Shown here piece by piece: positions 27,145 to 34,307 of a DNA stretch of 64,000 nt; the first letter of the stretch is position 1; every line of letters starts with the position of its first letter. Source of the stretch: Streptomyces himalayensis subsp. himalayensis (lineage in GTDB: Bacteria; Actinomycetota; Actinomycetes; Streptomycetales; Streptomycetaceae). Both the position numbers and the translations under genes were made by a program. The stretch spans positions 1 through 64,000 of the forward strand of contig NZ_JACEHE010000012.1 in assembly GCF_013778455.1 (NCBI RefSeq). Reading direction: 5' to 3'. The notes under the pieces are model-generated. The model saw only the letters and a program-made list of their open reading frames with translations. It was not told the origin of the DNA and did no database searches.

Positions 27145-29245
27145 GGCTCTCCTCGGTCAGAAGGTTCCAGTCGGTGATCACGGGCACGAGTTCTCCTTGG
27201 AGCCACAGCGGCAGCTGGTCGCGGTGGTGGGCGTCACCGGGCACGCCGGAGGCACCGAAGGGGACCACCCAGAGACTGTCCTCGCGCCGCGCGAGGTCCC
27301 AGACGTAGCGGGCGGCGGGGCCGCGTGCGCTGTGGTCCGTGACCCCGGGGACGCTGGAGGTGGAGAGCACGCAGTCGTGGTCGCCGGACAGTCCCGGCCA
27401 CTGCGGCTCCGTGGCGTCGGGCAGGGCCTGCCAGGGTGCGAGCCGGTGCACCTCGCCCCACGGCACTGGTTCCCGTCCGTCGGCGGCCACGTCGGCGGCC
27501 ACCTCCTCCAGGGCTGCTCTGACGAGGTCCGCCCTCAGGTGGTCGGCCCTGTCGACGCCAGGGATCTGACGGGTCGACAGCAGTGCTTCCAGTGCGTACG
27601 CGACCCGCGGGACCAGGGCGAGCCACGGCTGGAAGATCGCGGGGTGGGGCGGGGGCTCGCTCAGGCCGGAGAGCGCCGGATGAGCCGCGAGCCGCCGCAC
27701 CACCGCCGACCGTACGGCCGCATACGCCGTCGCGTCGGTGCTCCCGGCCTCCATCCGGCGGTCCCAGCGCAGCAGCCGCTCCCGCAGCCGCGCGGCCTCC
27801 GGGCTGAGCCCGTCCAGATCGCCCAACCCCGCGAGCAGGTCGATGAGGGGTTGAGCCGACGCCAGATGGGAGTCGGTGTGGATGGCCGCCATGTCCTTGC
27901 CGGACCAGGCCGTCGACTCGTCAAGGAGCTGCTGGATCCGCCGCTGCCGGTGCGGTGGTGCGAACTCGACGCCGACCGGGCCGGCGATGCCCCGCTGGTT
28001 CGCCATCACGGCGACGCCGTCGACGTCCTCGTGGGGCATTTCGTGCCAGCCGCGCCACTCGTGCCCCGGCTCCCAGGCCGGTACGACCCGCAGCATGTTG
28101 TCCCGGTGGCGGCGAGGCACCGCGCCCGCGACCCGGTGCAGCAGCCCGCCCCGGGTGTCCGCGGCCTGGACGACGTTGACGGGCTCGGCCCACTGGTCGA
28201 AGGCCCGGTCCACGTCGTCGACGCTCCTGGCCCGGAGCAGCGCGGGCAGCGCGCCGAACCCGAGGTCCTCGCGTACGCGCGGGGGATAACGGAGGCTGAC
28301 GGCCATCGATTCGCCGGGACCGCCGATCACGACGGGGCCGCGCTCGGTCTCGATCACCTCGACTTCGACGGGATCGGCCCCGGCGACCTCGATGGTCTCG
28401 ACGTGAGCGGAGGCGGGGCGCCAGCCGTCCGGCCCGAGAGCCTCGACGTCGCCTCCCTGTTGCCGGTCTTCGCGGCGCCGGAGCTGCTCGCGGTAGAGGT
28501 CCTGGTAGTCGGCCATGGCGTTGGTGATCGCCCAGGCCACCTGGCCGGTGTGCCCGAAGTGCGCGATGCCCGGGACGCCCGGCACGGCGAGCCCGACCAC
28601 GTCGAACTCGGGGCAGGCCAGGCGGATCTGCTGGTAGACACCCGGGTCCTCGATGAACCGGTGAGGGTCGCCCGCGATGAGAGCGTTCCCGGTGGCGGTG
28701 CGGTCGCCGGCGATGAGCCAGCCGTTGCTCCCGGACGTACCAGGCCCGTCCGTGGCGAACAGTTCGATCGCCTCGGCACCGAGCCGGCGGACGACCTCCT
28801 CGCGCCACAGCTTGGTGGGGAAGCCCGCGAACAGAATGTGCGTGGACAGCCAGACGCCCAGCGGCGTCCACGGCTGCCAGCGGCCGGGTGTCAGACCGGT
28901 CGCCTCGAACTGGGGCGCCCGTCGCGCGCCCTCACCGAGACCTGCGTTGACCCCGTCGACGTAACTCCTGATCCAGGCGGCGGTGTCCGGATCGAGCCTG
29001 TCCAGCCTGTCGAAGCAGCGCCTGGCCGTGTCGTCCAGCAATGCCTGCCGCGCGAACCGGTCCCAGCCGACGGCCTCGGCACCCAGAAAAGCGGCCGTGG
29101 TTCCCTGCGACCGGTGCCGCTCGACCTCGATCTGCCACGCCCGGTCCAGGGCGACGTTCCGCCCCTGGGCGAAGGCGAGTTCGAGCGCGTTGCCGGCGCG
29201 TAGATGGGGGACACCCCAGGAATCCCGGTAGGCCTCGATGCTCAC
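27134..29245 (-). CDS. Penicillin-acylase-family Ntn hydrolase, iron-box associated
   Basis: This 703-residue protein belongs to the penicillin G acylase/cephalosporin acylase/PvdQ superfamily, whose precursors self-cleave before a nucleophilic Ser. The site appears as GTSGSNGWLIAG, with Ser173 the likely new N-terminus. The downstream beta-subunit shows ALIAGDPHRF, VGLAVPGVPGIAHFGHTGQVAWAITNAMAD and an Asn-bearing MANQRG. There is no signal peptide, unlike most secreted acylases, so it should act in the cytoplasm. It is cotranscribed with a siderophore-type GNAT. A role in trimming or moving an acyl group on a siderophore is inferred. Confidence 0.85.
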   Translation of the reverse strand: MSIEAYRDSWGVPHLRAGNALELAFAQGRNVALDRAWQIEVERHRSQGTTAAFLGAEAVGWDRFARQALLDDTARRCFDRLDRLDPDTAAWIRSYVDGVNAGLGEGARRAPQFEATGLTPGRWQPWTPLGVWLSTHILFAGFPTKLWREEVVRRLGAEAIELFATDGPGTSGSNGWLIAGDRTATGNALIAGDPHRFIEDPGVYQQIRLACPEFDVVGLAVPGVPGIAHFGHTGQVAWAITNAMADYQDLYREQLRRREDRQQGGDVEALGPDGWRPASAHVETIEVAGADPVEVEVIETERGPVVIGGPGESMAVSLRYPPRVREDLGFGALPALLRARSVDDVDRAFDQWAEPVNVVQAADTRGGLLHRVAGAVPRRHRDNMLRVVPAWEPGHEWRGWHEMPHEDVDGVAVMANQRGIAGPVGVEFAPPHRQRRIQQLLDESTAWSGKDMAAIHTDSHLASAQPLIDLLAGLGDLDGLSPEAARLRERLLRWDRRMEAGSTDATAYAAVRSAVVRRLAAHPALSGLSEPPPHPAIFQPWLALVPRVAYALEALLSTRQIPGVDRADHLRADLVRAALEEVAADVAADGREPVPWGEVHRLAPWQALPDATEPQWPGLSGDHDCVLSTSSVPGVTDHSARGPAARYVWDLARREDSLWVVPFGASGVPGDAHHRDQLPLWLQGELVPVITDWNLLTEESHDL

Positions 29246-29365
29246 ACCACTTCTCCATCCCTTGGGCCTTGGTGGGGCAAGGCTGACCGTCGTACGGCAG
29301 AGCCGGGCGGATGTGGTCCTTCGAGCCGTGTGGGGCCGGCGAGCAGGCGCCGCCCACCGCGTTAC

Positions 29366-29384
29366 TTCGGTTAGGTTAACCTAA
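29366..29384. promoter_or_regulatory. Iron box (DmdR/IdeR/DtxR-type operator)
   Basis: TTCGGTTAGGTTAACCTAA matches the DtxR-family consensus TTAGGTTAGGCTAACCTAA at 17 of 19 positions and contains the perfect palindrome TTAGGTTAACCTAA (29371-29384). In Streptomyces this is the target of the iron repressor DmdR1. It sits between the acylase-GNAT operon (minus) and the MFS gene (plus), so both are expected to be induced by iron limitation. Confidence 0.85.
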
Positions 29385-29392
29385 GTTCGCAC

Positions 29393-29479
29393 GACGTCCA
29401 GTGGCCCCCCGACTGAGACGAAGACGTCCAGTGGCCCGCGACTGAGACGAAGACGTCCAGTGGCCCCGACTCAGACGAA
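29393..29479 (+). repeat. Three tandem copies of a 28-30-bp unit
   Basis: The copies are at 29393-29422, 29423-29451 and 29452-29479. Each begins GACGTCCAGTGGCCC and ends GACTGAGACGAA, or GACTCAGACGAA in the last. They differ mainly in the length of a C/G run in the middle (30, 29 and 28 nt). They lie between the iron box and the leader ORF of the MFS gene. Function unknown. Confidence 0.85.
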
Positions 29480-29496
29480 GAAGAGAAGACGCCGCC

Positions 29497-29556
29497 ATGT
29501 ATCGAGCCAGAACCGCAGACTTCCTCCGACGCGGCCCGCTCGGCACACAGTCGTGA
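29497..29556 (+). CDS. Short upstream ORF / possible leader peptide of the MFS gene
   Basis: ATG at 29497 opens a 19-codon frame reading MYRARTADFLRRGPLGTQS and ending in TGA at 29554-29556. That stop overlaps the GTG (29553) that best starts the MFS transporter, giving a GTGA coupling. A purine-rich AAGAAGAGAAG precedes the ATG at a usable distance. It is too short for statistics, so this rests on position and overlap alone. Confidence 0.4.
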   Translation: MYRARTADFLRRGPLGTQS

Positions 29557-31091
29557 CGGCGGCCCCCGACACGGCCGCCGATGGGTCCACCGCGGCCCCG
29601 GCAGGTGCCAGACTCCCCGCCCGCTGGCTGATCCTCGCCGTGATCTGCCTCGCCCAGCTCACGGTCGTGCTCGACAACACGATCCTGAACGTCGCGATCC
29701 CCACCCTCAGCAGGGACTTGAAGGCGACCACCGCCGACATCCAGTGGGTCATCAACGCGTACTCGCTCGTCCAGGCCGGCCTGCTGCTCGCCGCGGGCAG
29801 CGCCTCCGACCGGTACGGTCGTAAGAAGCTGCTGCTCGCGGGGCTCGCCCTGTTCGGCCTCGGATCGCTGGCGGCCGGACTCGCCCAGTCCAGCGGCCAG
29901 TTGATCGCCGCGCGGGCGGGCATGGGCGTGGGCGGGGCGCTGCTGCTGACCACCACGCTCGCCGTGGCGATACAGATATTCGACGCCGACGAGCGCCCCA
30001 AGGCGATCGGCATCTGGGCCGCCGTGAACGCCCTTGGCTTCGCGGCCGGGCCCCCGATCGGCGGGCTGATGCTCGCCCACTTCTGGTGGGGTGCGATCTT
30101 CCTGATCAACATCCCGGTCGTCCTGCTCGCGCTCGTCGCCGTCCAGGCACTGGTGCCCGAATCCAAGAACCCCAGCGGTCACCGGCCCGACCTGGCCGGT
30201 GCGCTGCTGTCCACCGTCGGTATGTCCGCGGTCGTCTACGCGATCATCTCGGGCCCCGAGCACGGCTGGGGCTCCGGGCAGGTCCTGCTCCCGGCCGCGG
30301 CGGGCGTAGTCGTACTCGTCGCCTTCGCCCTGTGGGAGCGCCGCGTCCCGTATCCCATGCTGGACATGCAGTTCTTCCGCGACCGGCGCTTCGTCGGCGC
30401 GGTCGCCGGCGTGGTGCTCATCACCTTCGGCAGTGGTGGCACGCTCTATCTGCTCACGCAGCAGCTGCAGTTCGTCCGCGGGTACGCGCCTCTGGAGGCG
30501 GGCCTGCGCATCGCGCCCTTCGCGCTCACGGTCGTCGCCCTCAACTCGGTGGGAATCTCGGCACGGCTCATGCGCCGCCTCGGCCTGCCGCTGTCGATAG
30601 CCGTCGGCATGGCGCTGCTGGCAGCCGGTTTCATGGTCGCCGCGCTGCCCTCGTCCGACGGTTACGGTGTGCTGCTGGTCGGTCTCGTCCTCATGGGCGC
30701 GGGTTGCGCGCTCGCCAATCCGGCCATCGTCGAGGCGATCATGGGCGCCATCCCTCCGGAGAAGGCCGGCGCCGGCGCCGGGGTCGACGGCACCATGTCC
30801 GAACTGGGCACCAGTCTCGGCGTCACCGTTCTGGGCGCCGTCATGAACGCCCGCTTCACCGCCCTCCTTCCGGCCGCCGTCGCCGGCGCGGGCTCCCTCC
30901 CGGCCGCCCTCACCGCCGCCGACACGGAGGCCGAACGAGGCGCCGTCATGGACGCCTTCATCTCCGGCATCGAGACGAGCCAGCTCGCGGGAGCCGCGGC
31001 GGTCCTCGTCGGCGGCTGCGTGGCGGCGCTGCTGCTGCGGAGGGCGGAGCGGCCGGCGGTGGAGGGGTACGAGACGACGAAGGCGGAGTGA
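29553..31091 (+). CDS. MFS drug/siderophore exporter, DHA2 (14-helix) type
   Basis: This integral membrane transporter of about 512 residues belongs to the EmrB/QacA group. Motif C-like VVLDNTILNVAIPTL lies in helix 1, and motif A appears as GSASDRYGRKKLLL after helix 2. Fourteen hydrophobic segments can be counted, ending near AAAVLVGGCVAALLLRRA. The frame is open from 29460, but the extra N-terminus is Arg-rich and lies in a DNA repeat, so GTG 29553 is preferred. The nearby iron box suggests export of an iron chelator; drug export is the alternative. Confidence 0.88.
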   Translation: MTAAPDTAADGSTAAPAGARLPARWLILAVICLAQLTVVLDNTILNVAIPTLSRDLKATTADIQWVINAYSLVQAGLLLAAGSASDRYGRKKLLLAGLALFGLGSLAAGLAQSSGQLIAARAGMGVGGALLLTTTLAVAIQIFDADERPKAIGIWAAVNALGFAAGPPIGGLMLAHFWWGAIFLINIPVVLLALVAVQALVPESKNPSGHRPDLAGALLSTVGMSAVVYAIISGPEHGWGSGQVLLPAAAGVVVLVAFALWERRVPYPMLDMQFFRDRRFVGAVAGVVLITFGSGGTLYLLTQQLQFVRGYAPLEAGLRIAPFALTVVALNSVGISARLMRRLGLPLSIAVGMALLAAGFMVAALPSSDGYGVLLVGLVLMGAGCALANPAIVEAIMGAIPPEKAGAGAGVDGTMSELGTSLGVTVLGAVMNARFTALLPAAVAGAGSLPAALTAADTEAERGAVMDAFISGIETSQLAGAAAVLVGGCVAALLLRRAERPAVEGYETTKAE

Positions 31092-31145
31092 GGCGGACGG
31101 CCAGGTGCCGACGGCGCGAGGCGGACAGCCAGGTGCCGACGGCGC
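31090..31145 (+). repeat. Two tandem copies of a 28-bp unit at the MFS stop codon
   Basis: The copies at 31090-31117 and 31118-31145 start GAGGCGGAC, continue with GCCAGGTGCCGACGGCGC, and differ at a single base. The first copy begins inside the TGA stop of the MFS gene. Confidence 0.85.
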
Positions 31146-31208
31146 CGGGCAAGGGTGGTGCCGTTGTGACTGGACCCAACCTGTGCATCCCCTGGGGCTG
31201 ATGAGGCG

Positions 31209-32045
31209 ATGGTCCGTATTCTCAGGATCATGGCCGCACCCACCGCACCCCTCGCATATTCGCTTATCGCCACAGACCTGGACGGAACGCTGCTCCGCGG
31301 CGACGACACGCTCTCCGACCGGTCACGGGCCGCGCTTGCGGGGGCGATCGCCGCCGGCGCGCGGCATCTCGTGGTGACCGGACGCCCCGCGCCACGTGTG
31401 CGGCCACTGCTCGACGACCTCGGCTGCCAGGGGCTGGCGGTGTGCGGTCAGGGGGCGCAGCTGTACGACGCCGGGGCGGACCGCATGATCTGGTCGGTGA
31501 CCCTGGACCGCGAACTGGCGGAGACGGCGCTCGGGAAGATCGAGGCCGAGGTCGGCGAGGTCTACGCGGCCGTGGACCAGGACGGGGTGGACGGCCTCAC
31601 GCTCATCGAGCCCGGCTACCGCATGCCGCACCCGCTGCTCCCCGCCGTACGCGTGGACCGGCGCGACGATCTGTGGACGGCGCCCATCAGCAAGGTGCTG
31701 CTGCGCCACCCGTGGCTGTCGGACGACGAGCTGGCGGCGGCGGCACGGGAGGCCGTGGGCTCGCTGGCCGCGGTGACGATGTCCGGTCCCGGCACCGTAG
31801 AGCTCCAGCCGTGCGGGATAAACAAGGCGACCGGCCTTGCCCTGGCGGCCGAACGCCTGGGCCTGACCTCCTCCGGCACGATCGCCTTCGGCGACATGCC
31901 CAACGACATCCCCATGTTCGACTGGGCAGCCCATGGCGTCGCCATGGCCAACGCCCATCCCGACCTCAAGGCGGTGGCCGACGAGGTGACCCTCTCGAAC
32001 GAGGAGGACGGGATCGCGGTGGTGCTGGAGCGGTTGTTCGTTTGA
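31209..32045 (+). CDS. Cof-type HAD phosphatase
   Basis: This 278-residue protein has HAD motif I in LIATDLDGTLLRGDD, motif II in LVVTGRPAPR, and a type IIB cap domain between residues 90 and 190. The Lys of motif III is in CGINKATGLALAAERLG, and motif IV is FGDMPNDIPMF. Cof-type enzymes dephosphorylate sugar phosphates, nucleotides or cofactor phosphates such as PLP and FMN precursors in the cytosol. An ATG at 31230 is an alternative start. The substrate is unknown. Confidence 0.9.
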   Translation: MVRILRIMAAPTAPLAYSLIATDLDGTLLRGDDTLSDRSRAALAGAIAAGARHLVVTGRPAPRVRPLLDDLGCQGLAVCGQGAQLYDAGADRMIWSVTLDRELAETALGKIEAEVGEVYAAVDQDGVDGLTLIEPGYRMPHPLLPAVRVDRRDDLWTAPISKVLLRHPWLSDDELAAAAREAVGSLAAVTMSGPGTVELQPCGINKATGLALAAERLGLTSSGTIAFGDMPNDIPMFDWAAHGVAMANAHPDLKAVADEVTLSNEEDGIAVVLERLFV

Positions 32046-32072
32046 TTTATTGGGCAATGTCGCTCGGGTGAC

Positions 32073-33536
32073 GTGCAAACAAGTTCTTCGGCTGCCACCA
32101 CGGCTGACGCCTCTCCGCTCCCTCCGAGGCCGTCACCGAGAGGGGTGCCGAAACGTTACTCCTCCGCAGGGTTGGTGGACTTCCCCGGGGGTGGACCGGT
32201 GACGGTGGATGTCGAGGGCGGCATTGACGGATGCGGGCCGGACGAAGGAGCCCGCTGGCATGCGGTGTTGCAGCAACGGGAAGCACTGATACGCGCCGCC
32301 CGTCCACGTACGGCCACCGTGGAGGACGCCGAAGACGTGGTGCAGGAGGCGATGACGCGCGCCGTCGAGTCCTACCGCGGTGACGAGGAGGGACTCGCTC
32401 CCTGGCTCATGCGTGTGACGGTGCGGCTGTGCGCCGACACGCATCGGCAGCGTATCCGCGAGCAGCGCAGGTGGTCGCGTCTTCCCGTTTCCATGGAGCC
32501 GGGGTCCTTCGACGAGCGAGTGTGCGATCAGGCGGAGGCCGCGTGGGCGGCGGAGGCGTTGTCCCGGCTGCCCGAGCGTCAGGCCAGGGCGCTGCGGCTG
32601 CGAGCAGAGGGGCTCACGGTCTTACAGGTCGCCCGGAAGCTCGGGGTCAGTTACCGGACCGCTGAATCATTGCTGGCCCGGGCGAGAAGCACGCTGAAAG
32701 CCGTGCTGGCATCGACGCTGGGACTGGCCGCCGTGTGGTGGAGATGGGCAGCGGATGTGGCCCGGCTCGCCCCCGCACACCCGGCTGTTGCCGCCGCCAC
32801 GGCCACGACCGCCATGGCTGTGATGGTCGTCGTCACGCCCGTACCGGCGACGGTCGAATCGACGCCGCACCCTTCCCGGCCGGGCGTCGTGCCCGCCACA
32901 GTCACCGCCGATGTGCGCTCTACCCCGGCTCCGGCCCTGTCTCCGGCCCCGGCCTCGTCCCCGTCTGTGTCTTCATTACCGTCGTTGTCACCGTCGCCAT
33001 CCGCGTCCTCCCCCTCGGCCGGGACCGGGCACTCGAATGAAGGGGGGCCCTCGGCGACGCCTGCCGCGGACCGGGGGAAGTCGGCGGATGGGGGAAAGCC
33101 GGCGGATCGGGGGAAGTCGGAGGATCAGGGGAAGTCGGAGGATTCTGGCAGCGCCTCGGATCCCGGTAAGCCCGCGGATCCCGGTAAGCCCCCGGATCGG
33201 GGTAGGCCCGCGGATCCAGGCAGACCCGCGGATCCCGGAAAGCCGGTCGACCCCGGCAGGCCCGGGGGCCCCGGAAAGCCCGCGGACCCCGGAAAGCCTG
33301 CGGACCGGGGTAAGCCCGCAGATCCAGGAGGGCCCGCAGACCCCCGAAAGCCCGCAGACCCCGGAAAGCCCGCGGACCCGGGCAGACCCGTCGGCCGGGG
33401 CAACCCTTCCATCGCGCTCGTGCCGACCACCTGTGCGTGGCCTGGTGTCGGCGGAGGGGCCACGCCGCCGGACGCGCCCCCGCTGCCGGGACACATCCCG
33501 GCGGCACCCGCCAACCCTCGCAGTACGAGGCCGTGA
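32073..33536 (+). CDS. ECF-like sigma factor with C-terminal membrane anchor and hexapeptide-repeat tail
   Basis: This 487-residue chimera has sigma region 2 near residues 75-130 (ATVEDAEDVVQEAMTRAVES, WLMRVTVRLCADTHRQ). Region 4 is near 170-215 (ALSRLPERQARALRLRAEGL, ARKLGVSYRTAESLLARAR). A hydrophobic stretch (VAAATATTAMAVMVVVTPV, about 245-265) predicts one membrane span. Beyond it lie a Ser/Pro-rich linker and a long hexapeptide repeat (Gly-Lys-Pro-Ala-Asp-Pro), then a short tail with one Cys. This suggests a membrane-tethered sigma factor whose tail senses the wall or outside. The GTG start at 32073 is uncertain; starts near 32200 would also keep region 2. Confidence 0.8.
   Translation: MQTSSSAATTADASPLPPRPSPRGVPKRYSSAGLVDFPGGGPVTVDVEGGIDGCGPDEGARWHAVLQQREALIRAARPRTATVEDAEDVVQEAMTRAVESYRGDEEGLAPWLMRVTVRLCADTHRQRIREQRRWSRLPVSMEPGSFDERVCDQAEAAWAAEALSRLPERQARALRLRAEGLTVLQVARKLGVSYRTAESLLARARSTLKAVLASTLGLAAVWWRWAADVARLAPAHPAVAAATATTAMAVMVVVTPVPATVESTPHPSRPGVVPATVTADVRSTPAPALSPAPASSPSVSSLPSLSPSPSASSPSAGTGHSNEGGPSATPAADRGKSADGGKPADRGKSEDQGKSEDSGSASDPGKPADPGKPPDRGRPADPGRPADPGKPVDPGRPGGPGKPADPGKPADRGKPADPGGPADPRKPADPGKPADPGRPVGRGNPSIALVPTTCAWPGVGGGATPPDAPPLPGHIPAAPANPRSTRP
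33066..33408 (+). repeat. 18-bp coding repeats (Gly-Lys-Pro-Ala-Asp-Pro hexapeptides)
   Basis: Roughly 18 degenerate copies of an 18-nt unit like CCCGCGGACCCCGGAAAG lie in frame in the tail of the sigma-factor gene. Gly recurs every six residues, not every three, so it is not a collagen repeat. Early copies contain Ser/Glu/Gln (GKSEDQ), later ones are mostly GKPADP. Confidence 0.85.
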
Positions 33537-33665
33537 CAAGGAAATATGAGGAAGTGTCATGAAAAAAGTGTGAGTGTCAACCGGCGGACGGGCCATCCCG
33601 CTGCGTGAAAGACACAGGACTCGACATGCCGTCGCTGTCCTGTGATCGCTTACCGGCAGGAGACC

Positions 33666-34226
33666 ATGCACAGAGCCCGGTCCTCGGAGACGACGATGCC
33701 CACCCCGCCTTCGCCCCATCAGACCGTATGGGCCAGAACCCGTGTCGACCACGGCTGTTTCCTCCTCTACGACCCCCCTGCCTTCCATCACGACGACGGT
33801 CTGAGGCTGTGGCGGGACGAGGACTACCGCAGGATGCTGGTCTGCACGCCCTCCGGCGTGGTCGCGCGCAGCGCCGTCACAGGCATTCGCCATGCATCCG
33901 TGAGCCTCGAGGTCTACGACACCGAACCCATGATCGACGCCGAGTGGGCGCACGATGCGATGGAATGCGATGTCGCGCTGACGGAGGGTCTGGAGCTCCA
34001 GCTCCAGAACTTCATGGGGGACAACGTGGCCACGCTCTGGCTCGGTCGGCGCGGCGTCTGGCGGCTGCGCGGTCACCGACGATCGCCCCGGCACCCGGAC
34101 GCCGTCGACCACCAGGAGGAGTGGCTGTTCCAGCTCTGGCCGACCCCCGGATCACCGGTCGACCCGGCCGGGGGCGCAGCCGCCGGAGGCCTGATGTGCC
34201 GGGAGCTTCCCCGGAGCTGCTGCTAG
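33666..34226 (+). CDS. Conserved hypothetical protein
   Basis: This protein of about 186 residues has no motif I recognise. It has a Ser/Thr/Pro N-terminus, then a Trp-rich, charged fold (VWARTRVDHGCFLLYDPP, GLRLWRDEDYRRMLVCTP, EVYDTEPMIDAEWAHDAMECDV). No signal peptide or membrane segment is seen. Codon use looks like its neighbours, and an AGGAGA precedes the ATG at 33666 (ATG 33696 is possible). It converges on the CocE-type gene with a terminator between them. Confidence 0.65.
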   Translation: MHRARSSETTMPTPPSPHQTVWARTRVDHGCFLLYDPPAFHHDDGLRLWRDEDYRRMLVCTPSGVVARSAVTGIRHASVSLEVYDTEPMIDAEWAHDAMECDVALTEGLELQLQNFMGDNVATLWLGRRGVWRLRGHRRSPRHPDAVDHQEEWLFQLWPTPGSPVDPAGGAAAGGLMCRELPRSCC

Positions 34227-34251
34227 CCCTTCCGCAGAGCCCGCCTTCTTG

Positions 34252-34280
34252 ACGGGTCGTCGGATGCTCCGGCGACCCGT
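34252..34280. terminator. Bidirectional hairpin terminator
   Basis: The 12-bp stem ACGGGTCGTCGG / CCGGCGACCCGT contains one G-U pair and a 5-nt loop. It lies between the convergent hypothetical gene and the CocE-type hydrolase gene. Confidence 0.75.
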
Positions 34281-34307
34281 GCGCCCCGACGGCACCGATG
34301 CCGGCGG

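Larger units (their letters stand above)
29246..29496. other. Divergent intergenic region between acylase and MFS operons
   Basis: About 250 bp before the leader ORF, or 307 bp to the MFS start, without a gene. From left to right it holds the acylase start region, an iron box (29366-29384) and a three-copy tandem repeat (29393-29479). Promoters for both directions must lie here, but I could not assign -35/-10 elements with confidence. Confidence 0.6.

Noticed and set aside
33040..33420. Collagen-like Gly-X-Y repeat in the sigma factor tail
   Set aside because: Gly recurs every six residues rather than every three, so a collagen triple helix is not supported.
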